Below, one piece after another: positions 50,999 to 63,616 of a stretch of DNA of 64,000 nt. Source of the stretch: Warburgia ugandensis (taxonomy: Eukaryota > Streptophyta > Magnoliopsida > Canellales > Canellaceae); assembly GCA_035236585.1 (NCBI GenBank), contig CP141139.1:21530990-21594989 (forward strand). Direction: 5' to 3'. Within the stretch, counting starts at the first letter, position 1. Each line of letters opens with the position of its first letter. A model generated the notes under the pieces. That model had not been told where the DNA came from and did not search any database. It saw only the letters and a list, made by a program, of their open reading frames with translations. The translations under genes and the position numbers were made by a program.

Positions 50999-53486
50999 AA
51001 ATGCTCTTAACTTTTTCACCCAAACTCCATTTTCAGTGCACTTTGTGTTGTTGGACTCTATTTTTCGAATAGAATCTTCCTTTTATAATATTTTAAACAA
51101 GCATTAAATTCTAAAATTGTAAATTTAAAAGAAATCCATCCACCTGTTTGTTCCAATCTTCAAAATAGGATTTTAAAATTTGAGCAGTCACATTATTTAC
51201 CAGCACAGCAATCGGTGACCAGAGATGGGCAACTCAATCGCCTACTGTATTTCTCAACACAAGGGAAAAAGAAAGGATGGTGTTGTTATCAAATTGGCTC
51301 CTGTAGTTTGAATCTTTTTTTCAATCTTTTAGGTACCGAAATGCCCTTCAACATCAAATTCTCATAACTTTTTAATCCGAACTCTGTTTTTAGTGTTATT
51401 TTTCTCGTTCGATTCTGTATTTCGAATAGAATCTAATTATGAGAATATTTTCAACAAGTTCTAACTTCTAAAATTCAAAAATAGTGAAACATTCATCCTA
51501 CTGTTCAATCCAATCTTTCAAATAGAACTTTAAAATTTGAGTAGTTACTTTATTTTTCGACGCCGCAAATGTTGACCAGAGATGGGCATCACGATTGCTT
51601 ACTATCTTTCTCGAGGTAGATGCAGAAACAGAAAAGGGTTCCGTTATCAAAATGACCCCAGCAACTCAAATGCTTTTTTGAATCTTTATTTACCAAAATG
51701 CCCTTCAACTTCAAATGCTCATAACTTTTTCATGCAAACTCCATTTTCAATGCTCTTTGTGTCTTTGGATTCCATTTTTCAAATAGAATCTGCCTTTTAG
51801 ATATTTTCAATAAGCATTAAATTCTAAAATTGTAAATTTAAAAGAAATCCATCCACCTATTTGCTCCAATCTTCAAAATAAGATTTTAAAAGTTGAGTAG
51901 TCACATCTTTTACTGACACAGCAATCGGTGACCAGAGATGAGCAGCTCAATCGCCTACTGTATTTCTTAATGTAAGGGCAAAACAAAGGATGGTGCCGTT
52001 ATCAAATTGGCCCCTGCGTCTTGAATCTTTTTTTCAATCTGTTGAGATGCCGAAATGCCCTTCAATTTCAAATTCTCATAACATTTTAATCTGAAGCCTA
52101 TTTTCAGTGCTATTTTTCTCATTCGATTCCGTATTTCAAATAGAATCTAATTATGAGAATATTTTTAACAAGTTCGAATTTCTAAAATTCAAAATTGGTA
52201 AAACATTCATCCTCGTGTTCAATCCAATCTTCTAAATAGAACTTTAAAATTCGAGTAGTTACTCTATTTTTCGATGACGCAAATGTTGACCAGAGATGCG
52301 CATCACAACTGCTTACTATCCTTCTCGGGGTAATTGCGTAAAGGAGGAAGGTGTCGTTATCAAAATGGCCCCTGCAAGTTAAATGCTTTTTTGAATAATT
52401 TATTTACCAAAATACCCTTCAAATTCGAATGCTCTTAAGTTTTTCATCCAAACTCCATTTTCAATGTTCTTTGTGTCGCTGGATTCCATTTTTCAAATAG
52501 AATCCGTCTTTTAGATATTTTCAATAAGCATTAAATTGTAAAATTGTAAATTTAAAAGAAATCCATCTACCTATTTGTTGCAATCTTCAAAACAGGAGTT
52601 TAAAATTTGAGCAGTCACATTATTTACCAACATAGCAATCCGTGACCCAAGACGGGCATCTCAATTGCCTAGTGTATTTCTCAATGCAAGGGCAAAACAA
52701 AGGATGGTGTCGTTATCAAAATGGCCCCTGTGTTTTGAATCTTTTTTTCAATCGTTTAGTTGCCGAAATGCCCTTCAATTTCAAATTATTATAACTTTTT
52801 AATCTAAAGTCTGTTTTTAGTGTTTTTTTTCTTGTTCAATTCCATGTTTCAAATAGAATCTAATCACGAGAATATTTTCTAAAAGTACTAAATTCTAAGA
52901 TCCAAAAATTTTAAAACATTCATCCCCTTGTTCTATCCAATCTTCCAAATAGAACTTTAAAATTTGTGTAGTTACATCATTTTTTGGCTCCGCAAATGGG
53001 GTTCAGAGTTGGGGGACACGATCTCCTACTATCTTTCTCGACATAGACACGAAAACAGATGAGGGTGATGTTATCAAAATGGCCCCCTACATTTTGAATC
53101 TTTTAGTTACCAAAATACTCTTAACCTTCAAATGCTCATAACATTTTCATCCAAACTCCATTTTTAGGGTACTTTGGGTCATTTGATTCCATTTTTTAAA
53201 TAGTATCTAATTAATAGAAAATTTTGAACAAGCTCTAAACTTTAAAATACAAAATTTATAAAATATTCATCCTCTTGCTCAATCCAATCTTCCAAATAGG
53301 ACTTTAAAATTTGAGTAGTTACATTATTTCTCGGAGCCACAAAAGTTGACTAGAGGTGGGCGACATGATTGCTTACGGCCTTTGTTGGGGCAAATGTGAA
53401 AATTGATGAGAGTGTCCTTAACAAAACAACCCCTGCGTTTTCAATGCTTTTTTGAACTTTTAATTACCAAAATGGCCTTTCACTTC
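50999..53486. repeat. 7-monomer HOR unit (2488 bp)
   Basis: The first half has several monomers with their own variants (for example 51481-51500 and 52241-52470). From 52495 onwards it is nearly identical to the next unit shifted by 2488 bp. Confidence 0.82.
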
Positions 53487-55973
53487 AAATGCTCTTAACT
53501 TTTTCACCCAAACTCCATTTGCAGTGCACTTTGTGTTGTTGGACTCTAATTTTTGAATAGAATCTTCCTTTTATAATATTATAAACAAGCATTAAATTGT
53601 AAAATTGTAAATTTAAAAGAAATCCATCTACCTATTTGTTCCAATCCACAAAATAGGATTTTAAAATTTGAGCAGTCACATTATTTACCAAGACAGGAAT
53701 CGGTGACCCAAGATGGGCATCTCAATCGCCTAGTGTAATTCTCAACGTAAGGGCAAAACAAAGGATGGCGTCATTATCAAATTGGCCCATGTGTTTTGAA
53801 TCTTTTTTTCAATCGTTTAGTTGCCGGAATGCCCTTCAATTTCAAATTCTCATAACTTTTTAATCTGAAGTCTGTTTTTAGTGTTTTTTTTCTCGTTCAA
53901 TTCCATGTTTCAAATAGAAACTAATTATGAGAATATTTTTAAAAAGTTATATTTTCTAAAATTCAAAATTTGTAAAACATTCATCCTTCTGTTCAATACA
54001 ATCTTTCAAATAGAACTTCAAAATTTGAGCAGTTACTTTATTTTTTGACGCCGCAAATGTTGACCAGAGATGGGCATTACGACTACTTACTTTCTTTCTC
54101 GAGGTAGATGCAGAAACAAAAAAGGGTGCCGTTATCAAAATGACCCCAACAACTCAAATGCTTTTTTGAATATTTATTTACTAAAATGCCCTTCAACTTC
54201 AAATGCTCATAACTTTTTCGTGCAAACTCCATTTTCAATGCTCTTTGTGTCTTTGGATTCCATTTTTCAAATAGAATCTGCCTTTTAGATATTTTCAATA
54301 AGCATTAAATTGTAAAATTGTAAATTTAAAAGAAATCCATCTACCTATTTGCTCCAATCTTCAAAATAGGATTATAAAATTTGACACAGTCACATTATTT
54401 ACCGACACAGCAATCGGTGACCCGAGATGGGCATCTCAATCGCTTAGTGTTTTTCTCAACGCAAGGGCAAAGCAAAGGATGGTATCGTTATAAAATTGGC
54501 CCCTGCGTTTTGAATCTTTTTTTCAATTGTTGAGATGCCGAAATGCCCTTCAATTTTAAATTCTCATAACATTTTAATCTGAAGCCTCTTGTCAGTGTTA
54601 ATTTTCTCTATCAATTCCGTATTTTGAATAGAAACTAATTATGAGAATATTTTTAAAAAGTACTATTTTCTAAAATTCAAAATTTGTAAAACATTCATCC
54701 TCCTGTTGAATCCAATCATTCAAATAGAACTTTAAAATTTGAGTAGTTACTTTATTTTCCGATGACGCAAATGTTGACCAGAGATGGGCATCACAACTGC
54801 TTACTATCCTTCTCGGGGTAATTGCAGAAACAGAAAAAGGTGCCGTTATCGAAATGACCCCAGCAACTCAAATGCTTTTTTGAATCTTTTTTACCAAAAT
54901 GCCCTCCAAATTCAAATGCTCATAACTTTTTCATGCAAACTCCATTTTCAATGCTCTTTGTGTCTTTGGATTCCATTTTTTAAATAGAATCCGTCTTTTA
55001 GATATTTTCAATAAGCATTAAATTGTAAAATTGTAAATTTAAAAGAAATCCATCTACCTATTTGTTGCAATCTTCAAAACAGGAGTTTAAAATTTGAGCA
55101 GTCACATTATTTACCAACATAGCAATCCGTGACCCAAGACGGGCATCTCAATTGCCTAGTGTATTTCTCAATGCAAGGGCAAAACAAAGGATGGTGTCGT
55201 TATCAAAATGGCCCCTGTGTTTTGAATCTTTTTTTCAATCGTTTAGTTGCCGAAATGCCCTTCAATTTCAAATTATTATAACTTTTTAATCTAAAGTCTG
55301 TTTTTAGTGTTTTTTTTCTTGTTCAATTCCATGTTTCAAATAGAATCTAATCACGAGAATATTTTCTAAAAGTACTAAATTCTAAGATCCAAAAATTTTA
55401 AAACATTCATCCCCTTGTTCTATCCAATCTTCCAAATAGAACTTTAAAATTTGTGTAGTTACATCATTTTTTGGCTCCGCAAATGGGGTTCAGAGTTGGG
55501 GGACACGATCTCCTACTATCTTTCTCGACATAGACACGAAAACAGATGAGGGTGATGTTATCAAAATGGCCCCCTACATTTTGAATCTTTTAGTTACCAA
55601 AATACTCTTAACCTTCAAATGCTCATAACATTTTCATCCAAACTCCATTTTTAGGGTACTTTGGGTCATTTGATTCCATTTTTTAAATAGTATCCAATTA
55701 ATAGAAAATTTTGAACAAGCTCTAAACTTTAAAATACAAAATTTATAAAATATTCATCCTCTTGCTCAATCCAATCTTCCAAATAGGACTTTAAAATTTG
55801 AGTAGTTACATTATTTCCCCGAGCCACAAACAGTGACTAGAGGTGGGTGACACGATTGCTTACGGCCTTTGTTGGGGCAAATGTGAAAATTGATGAGAGT
55901 GTCCTTAACAAAACAACCCCTGCGTTTTCAATGCTTTTTTGAACTTTTAATTACCAAAATGGCCTTCGACTTC
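53487..55973. repeat. 7-monomer HOR unit (2487 bp)
   Basis: Monomers start near 53487, 53845, 54200, 54560, 54914, 55272 and 55617. With the preceding unit's second half and the following partial unit it forms the most homogeneous stretch of the right array (52495 to about 56830, repeat offset 2488 bp), which suggests a recent duplication. Confidence 0.85.
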
Positions 55974-56689
55974 AAATGCTCTTAACTTTTTCACCCAAAC
56001 TCCATTTTCAGTGCACTTTGTGTTGTTGGACTCTAATTTTTGAATAGAATCTTCCTTTTATAATATTATAAACAAGCATTAAATTGTAAAATTGTAAATT
56101 TAAAAGAAATCCATCTACCTATTTGTTCCAATCCACAAAATAGGATTTTAAAATTTGAGCAGTCACATTATTTACCAAGACAGGAATCGGTGACCCAAGA
56201 TGGGCATCTCAATCGCCTAGTGTAATTCTCAACGTAAGGGCAAAACAAAGGATGGCGTCATTATCAAATTGGCCCATGTGTTTTGAATCTTTTTTTCAAT
56301 CGTTTAGTTGCCGGAATGCCCTTCAATTTCAAATTCTCATAACTTTTTCAATCCAAACTCTTTTTTTAGTGTTTTTTTTCTCGTTCAATTCCATGTTTCA
56401 AATAGAAACTAATTATGAGAATATTTTTAAAAAGTTATATTTTCTAAAATTCAAAATTTGTAAAACATTCATCCTTCTGTTCAATACAATCTTTCAAATA
56501 GAACTTCAAAATTTGAGCAGTTACTTTATTTTTTGACGCCGCAAATGTTGACCAGAGATGGGCATTACGACTACTTACTTTCTTTCTCGAGGTAGATGCA
56601 GAAACAAAAAAGGGTGCCGTTATCAAAATGACCCCAACAACTCAAATGCTTTTTTGAATATTTATTTACTAAAATGCCCTTCAACTTCA
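55974..56689. repeat. Start of a further 7-monomer unit, then a switch to dimers
   Basis: The marker monomer (55974) and the next (about 56335) follow the 7-mer order. The second has CAATCCAAACTC instead of the expected TAATCTGAAGTC. After the CGTGCAAAC monomer near 56690 only a/b alternation continues. Confidence 0.75.
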
Positions 56690-59600
56690 AATGCTCATAA
56701 CTTTTTCGTGCAAACTCCATTTTCAATGCTCTTTGTGTCTTTGGATTCCATTTTTCACATAGAATCTGCCTTTTAGATATTTTCAATAAGCATTAATTTG
56801 TAAAATTGTAAGTTTAAAAGAAATCCATCTACCTATTTATTCCAATCTTCAAAATAGGATTTTAATATTTGACACAGTCACATTATTTACCGACACAGCA
56901 ATCGGTGACCCGAGATGGGCATCTCAATCGCTTAGTGTTTTTCTCAACGCAAGGGTAAAGCAAAGGATGGTATCATTATAAAATTGGCCACTGCGTTTTG
57001 AATCTTTTTTTCAATTGTTGAGATGCCGGAATGCCCTTCAATTTCAAATTCTCTTAACTTTTTAGTCTGATGTCTATTTTTAGTGTTATTTTTCTCGTCC
57101 AATTCCGTATTTTGAATAGAATCTAATAATGAGAATATTTTTAAAAAGTCCTATTGTCTAAAATTTAAAATTTGAAAGACATTCGTCCTCCTGTTCAATC
57201 CAATCTTTCAAATAGAACTTTAAAATTTGTGCAGTTACTTTATTTTTTGACGCCGCAAATGTTGACCAGAGATGGGCATCACGACTGCTTACTCTCTTTC
57301 TCGGGGTAGATGCAGAAACAGAAAAGGGTGCCATTATCCAAATGACCCCAGCAACTCAAATGCTCTTTTGATTCTTTATTTACCAAAATGCCCTCCAACT
57401 TCAAATGCTCATAACTTTTTCATGCAAACTCCATTTTCAATGCTCTTTGTGTCTTTGGATTCCATTTTTCACATAGAATCTGCCTTTTAGATATTTTCAA
57501 TAAGCATTAAATTGTAAAATTGTAAATTTAAAAGAAATCCATCTACCTATTTGTTCCAATCTTCAAAATAGGATTTTAAAATTTGACACAGTCACATTAT
57601 TTACCGACACATCAATCGGTGACCCGAGATGGGCATCTCAATCGCTTAGTGTTTTTCTCAACGCAAGGGCAAAGCAAAGGATGGTATCATTATAAAATTG
57701 GCCCCTGCGTTTTGAATCTTTTTTTCAATTGTTGAGATGCCGGAATGCCCTTCAATTTCAAATTCTCATAACTTTTTAGTCTGATGTCTATTTTTAGTGT
57801 TATTTTTCTCGTCCAATTCCGTATTTCGAATAGAATCTAATTATGAGAATATTTTTAAAAAGTCCTATTGTCTAAAATTTAAAATTTGAAAGACATTCGT
57901 CCTCCTGTTCAATCCAATCTTTCAAATAGAACTTTAAAATTTGTGCAGTTACTTTATTTTTCGACGCCTCAAATGTTGACCAGAGATGGGCATCACGACT
58001 GCTTACTCTATTTCCCAGGGTAGATGCAAAAACAGAAAAGGGTGCCGTTATCCAAATGACCCCAGCAACTCAAATTCTCTTTTGAATCTTTATTTACCAA
58101 AATGCCCTCCAACTTCAAATGCTCATAACTTTTTCATGCAAACTCCATTTTCAATGCTCTTTCTGTCTTTGGATTCCATTTTTCACATAGAATCTGCCTT
58201 TTAGATATTTTCAATAAGCATTAAATTGTAAAATTGTAAATTTAAAAGAAATCCATCTACCTATTTGTTCCAATCTTCAAAATAGGATTTTAAAATTTGA
58301 CACAGTCACATTATTTACCGACACAGCAATCGGTGACCCGAGATGGGCATCTCAATCGGTTAGTGTTTTTCTCAACGCAAGGGCAAAGCAAAGGATGGTA
58401 TCGTTATAAAATTGGCCCCTGCGTTTTGAATCTTTTTTTCAATTGTTGAGATGCCGAAATGCCCTTCAATTTCAATTTCTCATAACATTTTAATCTGAAG
58501 CCTCTTGTTAGTGTTATTTTTCTCTATCAATTTTGTATTTTGAATAGAAACTAATTATGAGAATATTTTTAAAAAGTCCTATTTTCTAAAATTCAAAATT
58601 TGTAAAACATTCATCCTCCTGTTGAATCCAATCTTTCAAATAGAACTTTAAAATTTGAGTAGTTACTTTATTTTTCAACGCCGCAAATGTTGACCAGAGA
58701 TGGGCATCATGACTGCTTACTATCTTTCTCAGGGTGGATATAGAAACAAAAAAGGGCACCGTTATCAAAATGACCCCAGCAACTCAAATGCTTTTTTGAA
58801 TCATTTTTTACCGAAATGCCCTTCAACTTCAAATGCTCAAAACTTTTTCATGCAAACTCCATTTTCAATGCTCTTTGTGTCGTTGGATTCCATTTTTCAA
58901 ATAGAATCTGTCTTTTAGATATTTTCAATAAGCATTAAATTGTAAAATTGTAAATTTAAAAGAAATCCATCTACCTATTCGTTCCAATCTTCAAAACAGG
59001 AGTTTAAAATTTGAGCAGTCACATTATTTACCAACATAGCAATCCGTGACCCAAGATGGGCATCTCAATCGCTTAGTTTTTTTCTCAACGCAAGGGCAAA
59101 GCAAAGGATGGTATTGTTATAAAATTGGCCCGTGCGTTTTGAATCTTTTTTTCAATCGTTTAGTTGCCGAAATGACCTTCAATTTCAAATTTTCATAACT
59201 TTTTAATCTGATGTCTATTTTTAGTGTTATTTTTCTCGTTCAATTTCCTATTTCGAATAGAATCTAATTATGAGAATATTTTTATAAAGTTCTATTTTCT
59301 AAGATTAAAAATTTGTAAAACATTCATCCTCCTGTTCAATCCAATCTTTCAAATAGAACTTTAAAATTTGAGTAGTTACTTTATTTTTTGACGTCGTAAA
59401 TGTTGGCCAGAGATGGGCATCACGACTGCTTACTATCTTTCACAAGGTAGATGCAGAAACATAAAAGGGTATCGTTATCAAAATGACCCCAGAAACTCAA
59501 ATGCTTTTTTGAATCTTTATTTGCCAAAATGCCCTTCAACTTCAAATGCTCATAACTTTTTCATGCAAACTCCATTTTCAATGCTCTTTGTGTCTTTGGA

Positions 59601-60630
59601 TTCCATTTTTAAAATAGAATCTGTCTTTTAGATATTTTCAATAAGCATTAAATTGTAAAATTGTAAATTTAAAAGAAATCCATCTACCTATTTGTTGCAA
59701 TTTTAAAAACAGGAGTTTAAAATTTGAGCAGTCACATTATTTACCAAAATAGGAATCCGTGACCCAAGACGGGCATCTCAATTGCCTAGTGTATTTCTCA
59801 ATGCAAGGGCAAAACAAAGGATGGTGTCGTTATTAGAATGGCCCCTGTGTTTTGAATCTTTTTTTCAATCGTTTAGTTGTTGAAATGCCCTTCAATTTCA
59901 AATTCTCATAACCTTTTAATCTAAAGTCTGTTTTTAGTGTTTTTTTCTCGTTCAATTCCATGTTTCAAATAGAATCTAATCATGAGAATATTTTCAAAAA
60001 GTGCTAAATTCTAAGATACAAGCATTAAATTGTAAAATTGTAAATTTAAAAGAAATCCATCTACCTATTTGTTCCAATCCACAAAATAGGATTTTAAAAT
60101 TTGAGCAGTCACATTATTTACCAACATAGCAATCCGTGACCCAAGATGGGCATCTCAATTGCTTAGTTTTTTTCTCAATGCAGGGGCAAAGCAAAGGTTG
60201 GTATCGTTATAAAATTGGCCCCTACGTTTTAAATCTTTTTTTCAATAGTTTAGTTGCTGAAATGACCTTCAATTTCAATTTTTCATAACTTTTTAATCTG
60301 ATGTCTGTTTTTAGTGATTTTTTTCTTGTTCCATTTCGTATTTCGAATAGAATTTAATTATGAGAATATTTTTAAAAAGTCCTATTTTCTAAAATTAAAA
60401 ATTTGTAAAACATTCATCCTCCTTTTCAATCCAATCTTTCAAATAGAACTTTGAAATTTGAGCTGTTACTTTATTTTTTGACGCCGCAAATGTTGACCAG
60501 AGATGGGCATCACGACTGCTTACTATCTTTCTCGGGGTAGATGCAAAAACATAAAAGGGTGCCGTTCTAAAATGACCCCCGCAACTCAAATGCTTTTTTG
60601 AATCTTTATTTACTTAAATGCCCTTCAACT
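56690..60630. repeat. Two-monomer repeats of 711-714 bp
   Basis: Alternating a and b monomers. The a-type windows at 56558, 57272, 57986, 58700 and 59413 are spaced 713-714 bp. These look like repeated expansion of the a-b part of the 7-monomer unit. The block ends with a chimeric monomer (59899-60274). Confidence 0.83.
59899..60274. repeat. Chimeric 376-bp monomer
   Basis: The first ~120 bases are b/type-1-like (GTGCTAAATTCTAAGATACA). The sequence then jumps at about 60018-60022 to the a-type AGCATTAAATTGTAAAATTG. The repeat is about 20 bp longer than normal because the jump was slightly out of register. Confidence 0.8.
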
Positions 60631-61476
60631 TCAAATGCACATAACTTTTTCATGCAAACTCCATTTTCAATGCTCTTTGTGTCTATAGATTCCATTTTTC
60701 TAATAGAATTTGCCTTTTAGATATTTTCAATAAGCATTAATTTGTAAAGTTGTAAATTTAAAATAAATCCATCTACCTATTTGTTCCAATCTTCAAAATA
60801 GGATTTTAAAATTTGAGCATTCACATTATTTACCGACACAGCAATCGGTGACCCAAGATGGGCACCTCAATCGCCTTGTGTATTTCTCAACGCAAGGGCA
60901 AAAGGAAGGATGGTGTCGTTATCAAATTGGCCCCTGTGTTTTGAATCTTTTTTTCAATCGTTTAGTTGCCGAAATGCCCTTCAATTTCAAATTCTCATAA
61001 CGTTTTAATCTGAAGCCTCTTGTCAGTGTTATTTACCAAAATGCCCTTCAACTTCAAATGCACATAACTTTTTCATGCAAACTCCATTTTCAATTCTCTT
61101 TGTGTGTATGGATTCCATTTTTCTAATAGAATTTGCCTTTTAGATATTTTCAATAAGCATTAATTTGTAAAGTTGTAAATTTAAAATGAATCCATCTACC
61201 TATTTGTTCCAATCTTCAAAATAGGATTTAAAAATTTTAGCATTCACATTATTTACCGACACAGCAATTGGTGACCCAAGATGGCCACCTCAATCACCTT
61301 GTGTATTTCTCAACGCAAGGGCAAAAGGAAGGATGGTGTCGTTATCAAATTGGCCCCTGTGGTTTGAATCTTTTTTTCAATCGTTTAGTTTCCGAAATGC
61401 CCTGCAATTTCAAATTCTCATAACGTTTTAATCTGAAGCCTCTTGTCAGTGTTATTTACCAAAATGCCCTTCCATT
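60631..61476. repeat. Two tandem copies of a 423-bp truncated dimer
   Basis: Starts of a-type monomers at 60631, 61054 and 61477 are 423 bp apart instead of 711. In each copy the b monomer breaks off after CTTGTCAGTGTTATTT (about 61018-61034 and 61439-61455) and continues as ACCAAAATGCCC from the end of a b/a junction. About 288 bp is missing. The shared TTATTT at both ends suggests a short-homology deletion followed by tandem duplication. Confidence 0.87.
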
Positions 61477-63616
61477 TCAAATGCTCCTAACTTTTTCATG
61501 CAAACTCCATTTTCTGTGCTCTTTGTGTCTTTGGACTCCATTTTTCAAATAGAATCTGCCTTTTAGATATTTTCAATGAGCTTTACATTGTAAAATTGTA
61601 AATTTAAAAGAAATACATCTACCTATTTACTCCAAACTTCAAAATAGGATTTTAAAATTTGGGCAGTCACATTATTTAACGACACAGCAATCGGTGACCC
61701 AAGATGGGCATCTTAATCGCATAGTGTATTTCTCAACGCAAGGGCAAAACAAAGGATGGTGTCGTTATCAAATTGGCCCCTGCGTTTTGAATCTTTTTTT
61801 TGATTGTTTAGTTGCCGAAACGCCCTTCATTTTCAAATTCTCATAACTTTTTAATCTGAAGTCTGTTTTTAGTGTTATTTTTCTCGTTCAATTCCGTATT
61901 GCGAATAGAATCTAATTATGAGAATATTCTCAAAAAAATCTATTTTCTATGATTAAAAATTTGCAAAACATTCATCCTCCTGTTCAATCCAATCTTTCAA
62001 ATAGAACTTTAAAATTTGTGTAGTTACTTTATTTTTCGACGCCGCAAATGTTGACCAGAGATGGGCAACATGACTGCTTACTATCTTTCTCTGGGTGGAT
62101 GCAGAAACAGAAAAGGGTGCCGTTATCAAAATGACCCCAGCAACTCAAATGCTTTTTTGAATCTTTATTTACCAAAATGCCCTTCAACTTCAAATGCTCA
62201 TAACATTTTCATGCAAACTCCATTTTCAATGCTCTTTGTGTCTTTGGATTCCATTTTTCAAATAGAATCTACCTTTTACATATTTTCAATAAGCATTAAA
62301 ATGTAAAATTGTAAATTTAAAAGAAATCCATCTACCTATTTATTCCAATCTTCAAGGTAGGATTTTAAAATTTGAGCGGTCACATTATTTACCGACACAG
62401 CAATCGGTGACCCAAGATGGGCATCTCAATCGCCTAGTGTATTTCTTAAAGCAAGGGCAAAACAAAGGATGGTGTCGTTATCAAAATGGCCCCTGTGTTT
62501 TGAATCTTTTTTTCAATCGTTTAGTTGCCCAAATACCCTTCAATTTCAAATTCTCATAACTTTTTAATCTAAAGTCTGTTTTTAGGGTTATTTTTCTCGT
62601 TCAATTCTGTATTTCAAATAGAAACTAATTATTAGAATATTTTTAAAAAGTTCTATTTTCTAAGATTTAAAATTTGTAAAACATTCATCCTCCTATTCAA
62701 TCCAATCTTTCAAATGGAACTTTAAAATTTGAGTAGTTACTTAATTTTCCCATGCAGCAAATGTTGACCAGAGATGGGCATCACGACTACTTACTATCTT
62801 TCTCAGGGTGGATGCAGAAACAGAAAAGGGTGCCGTTATCAAAATGACCCCAGCAACTCAAATGCTTTTTTGAATCTTTATTTACCAAAATGCCCTTCAA
62901 CTTCAAATGCTCATAACTTTTTCATGCAAACTCCATTTTCAATGCTCTGTGTCTTTGGATTCCATTTTTCAAATAGAATCTACCTTTTACATATTTTCAA
63001 TAAGCATTAAAATGTAAAATTGTAAATTTAAAAGAAATCCATCTACCTATTTATTCCAATCTTCAAGGTAGGATTTTAAAATTTGAGCGGTCACATTATT
63101 TACCGACACAGCAATCGGTGACCCAAGATGGGCATCTCAATCGCCTAGTGTATTTCTCAAAGCAAGGGCAAAACAAAGGATGGTGTCGTTATCAAAATGG
63201 TCCCTGTGTTTTGAATCTTTTTTTCAATCGTTTAGTTGCCCAAATGCCCTTCAATTTCAAATTCTCATAACTTTTTAATCTAAAGTCTGTTTTTAGTGTT
63301 ATTTTTCTTGTTCAATTCCATATTTCAAATAAAAACTAATTATTAGAATATTTTTAAAAAGTTCTATTTTCTAAGATTTAAAAATTGTAAAACATTCATC
63401 CTCCTGTTCAATCCAATCTTTCAAATGGAACTTTAAAATTTGTGTAGTTACTTTATTTTTCCACGCAGCAAATGTTGACCAGAGATGGGCATCACGACTG
63501 CTTACTATCTTTCTCGAGGTGGATGCAGAAACAGAAAGGGTTGCCGTTATCAAAATGACCCCAGCAACTCTAATGCTTTTTTGAATATTTATTTACCAAA
63601 ATGCCCCTCAACTTCA
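61477..63616. repeat. Two-monomer repeats (~711-713 bp)
   Basis: Monomers start near 61477, 61830, 62191, 62545, 62902, 63255 and 63617. The dimers starting near 62191 and 62902 share rare variants (TTCAAGGTAGG, AAAATGTAAAATTG, TTTTACATATTTTC), so they are a recent duplicate pair. The second lacks two bases in CTCTTTGTGTC (about 62945). Confidence 0.85.
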
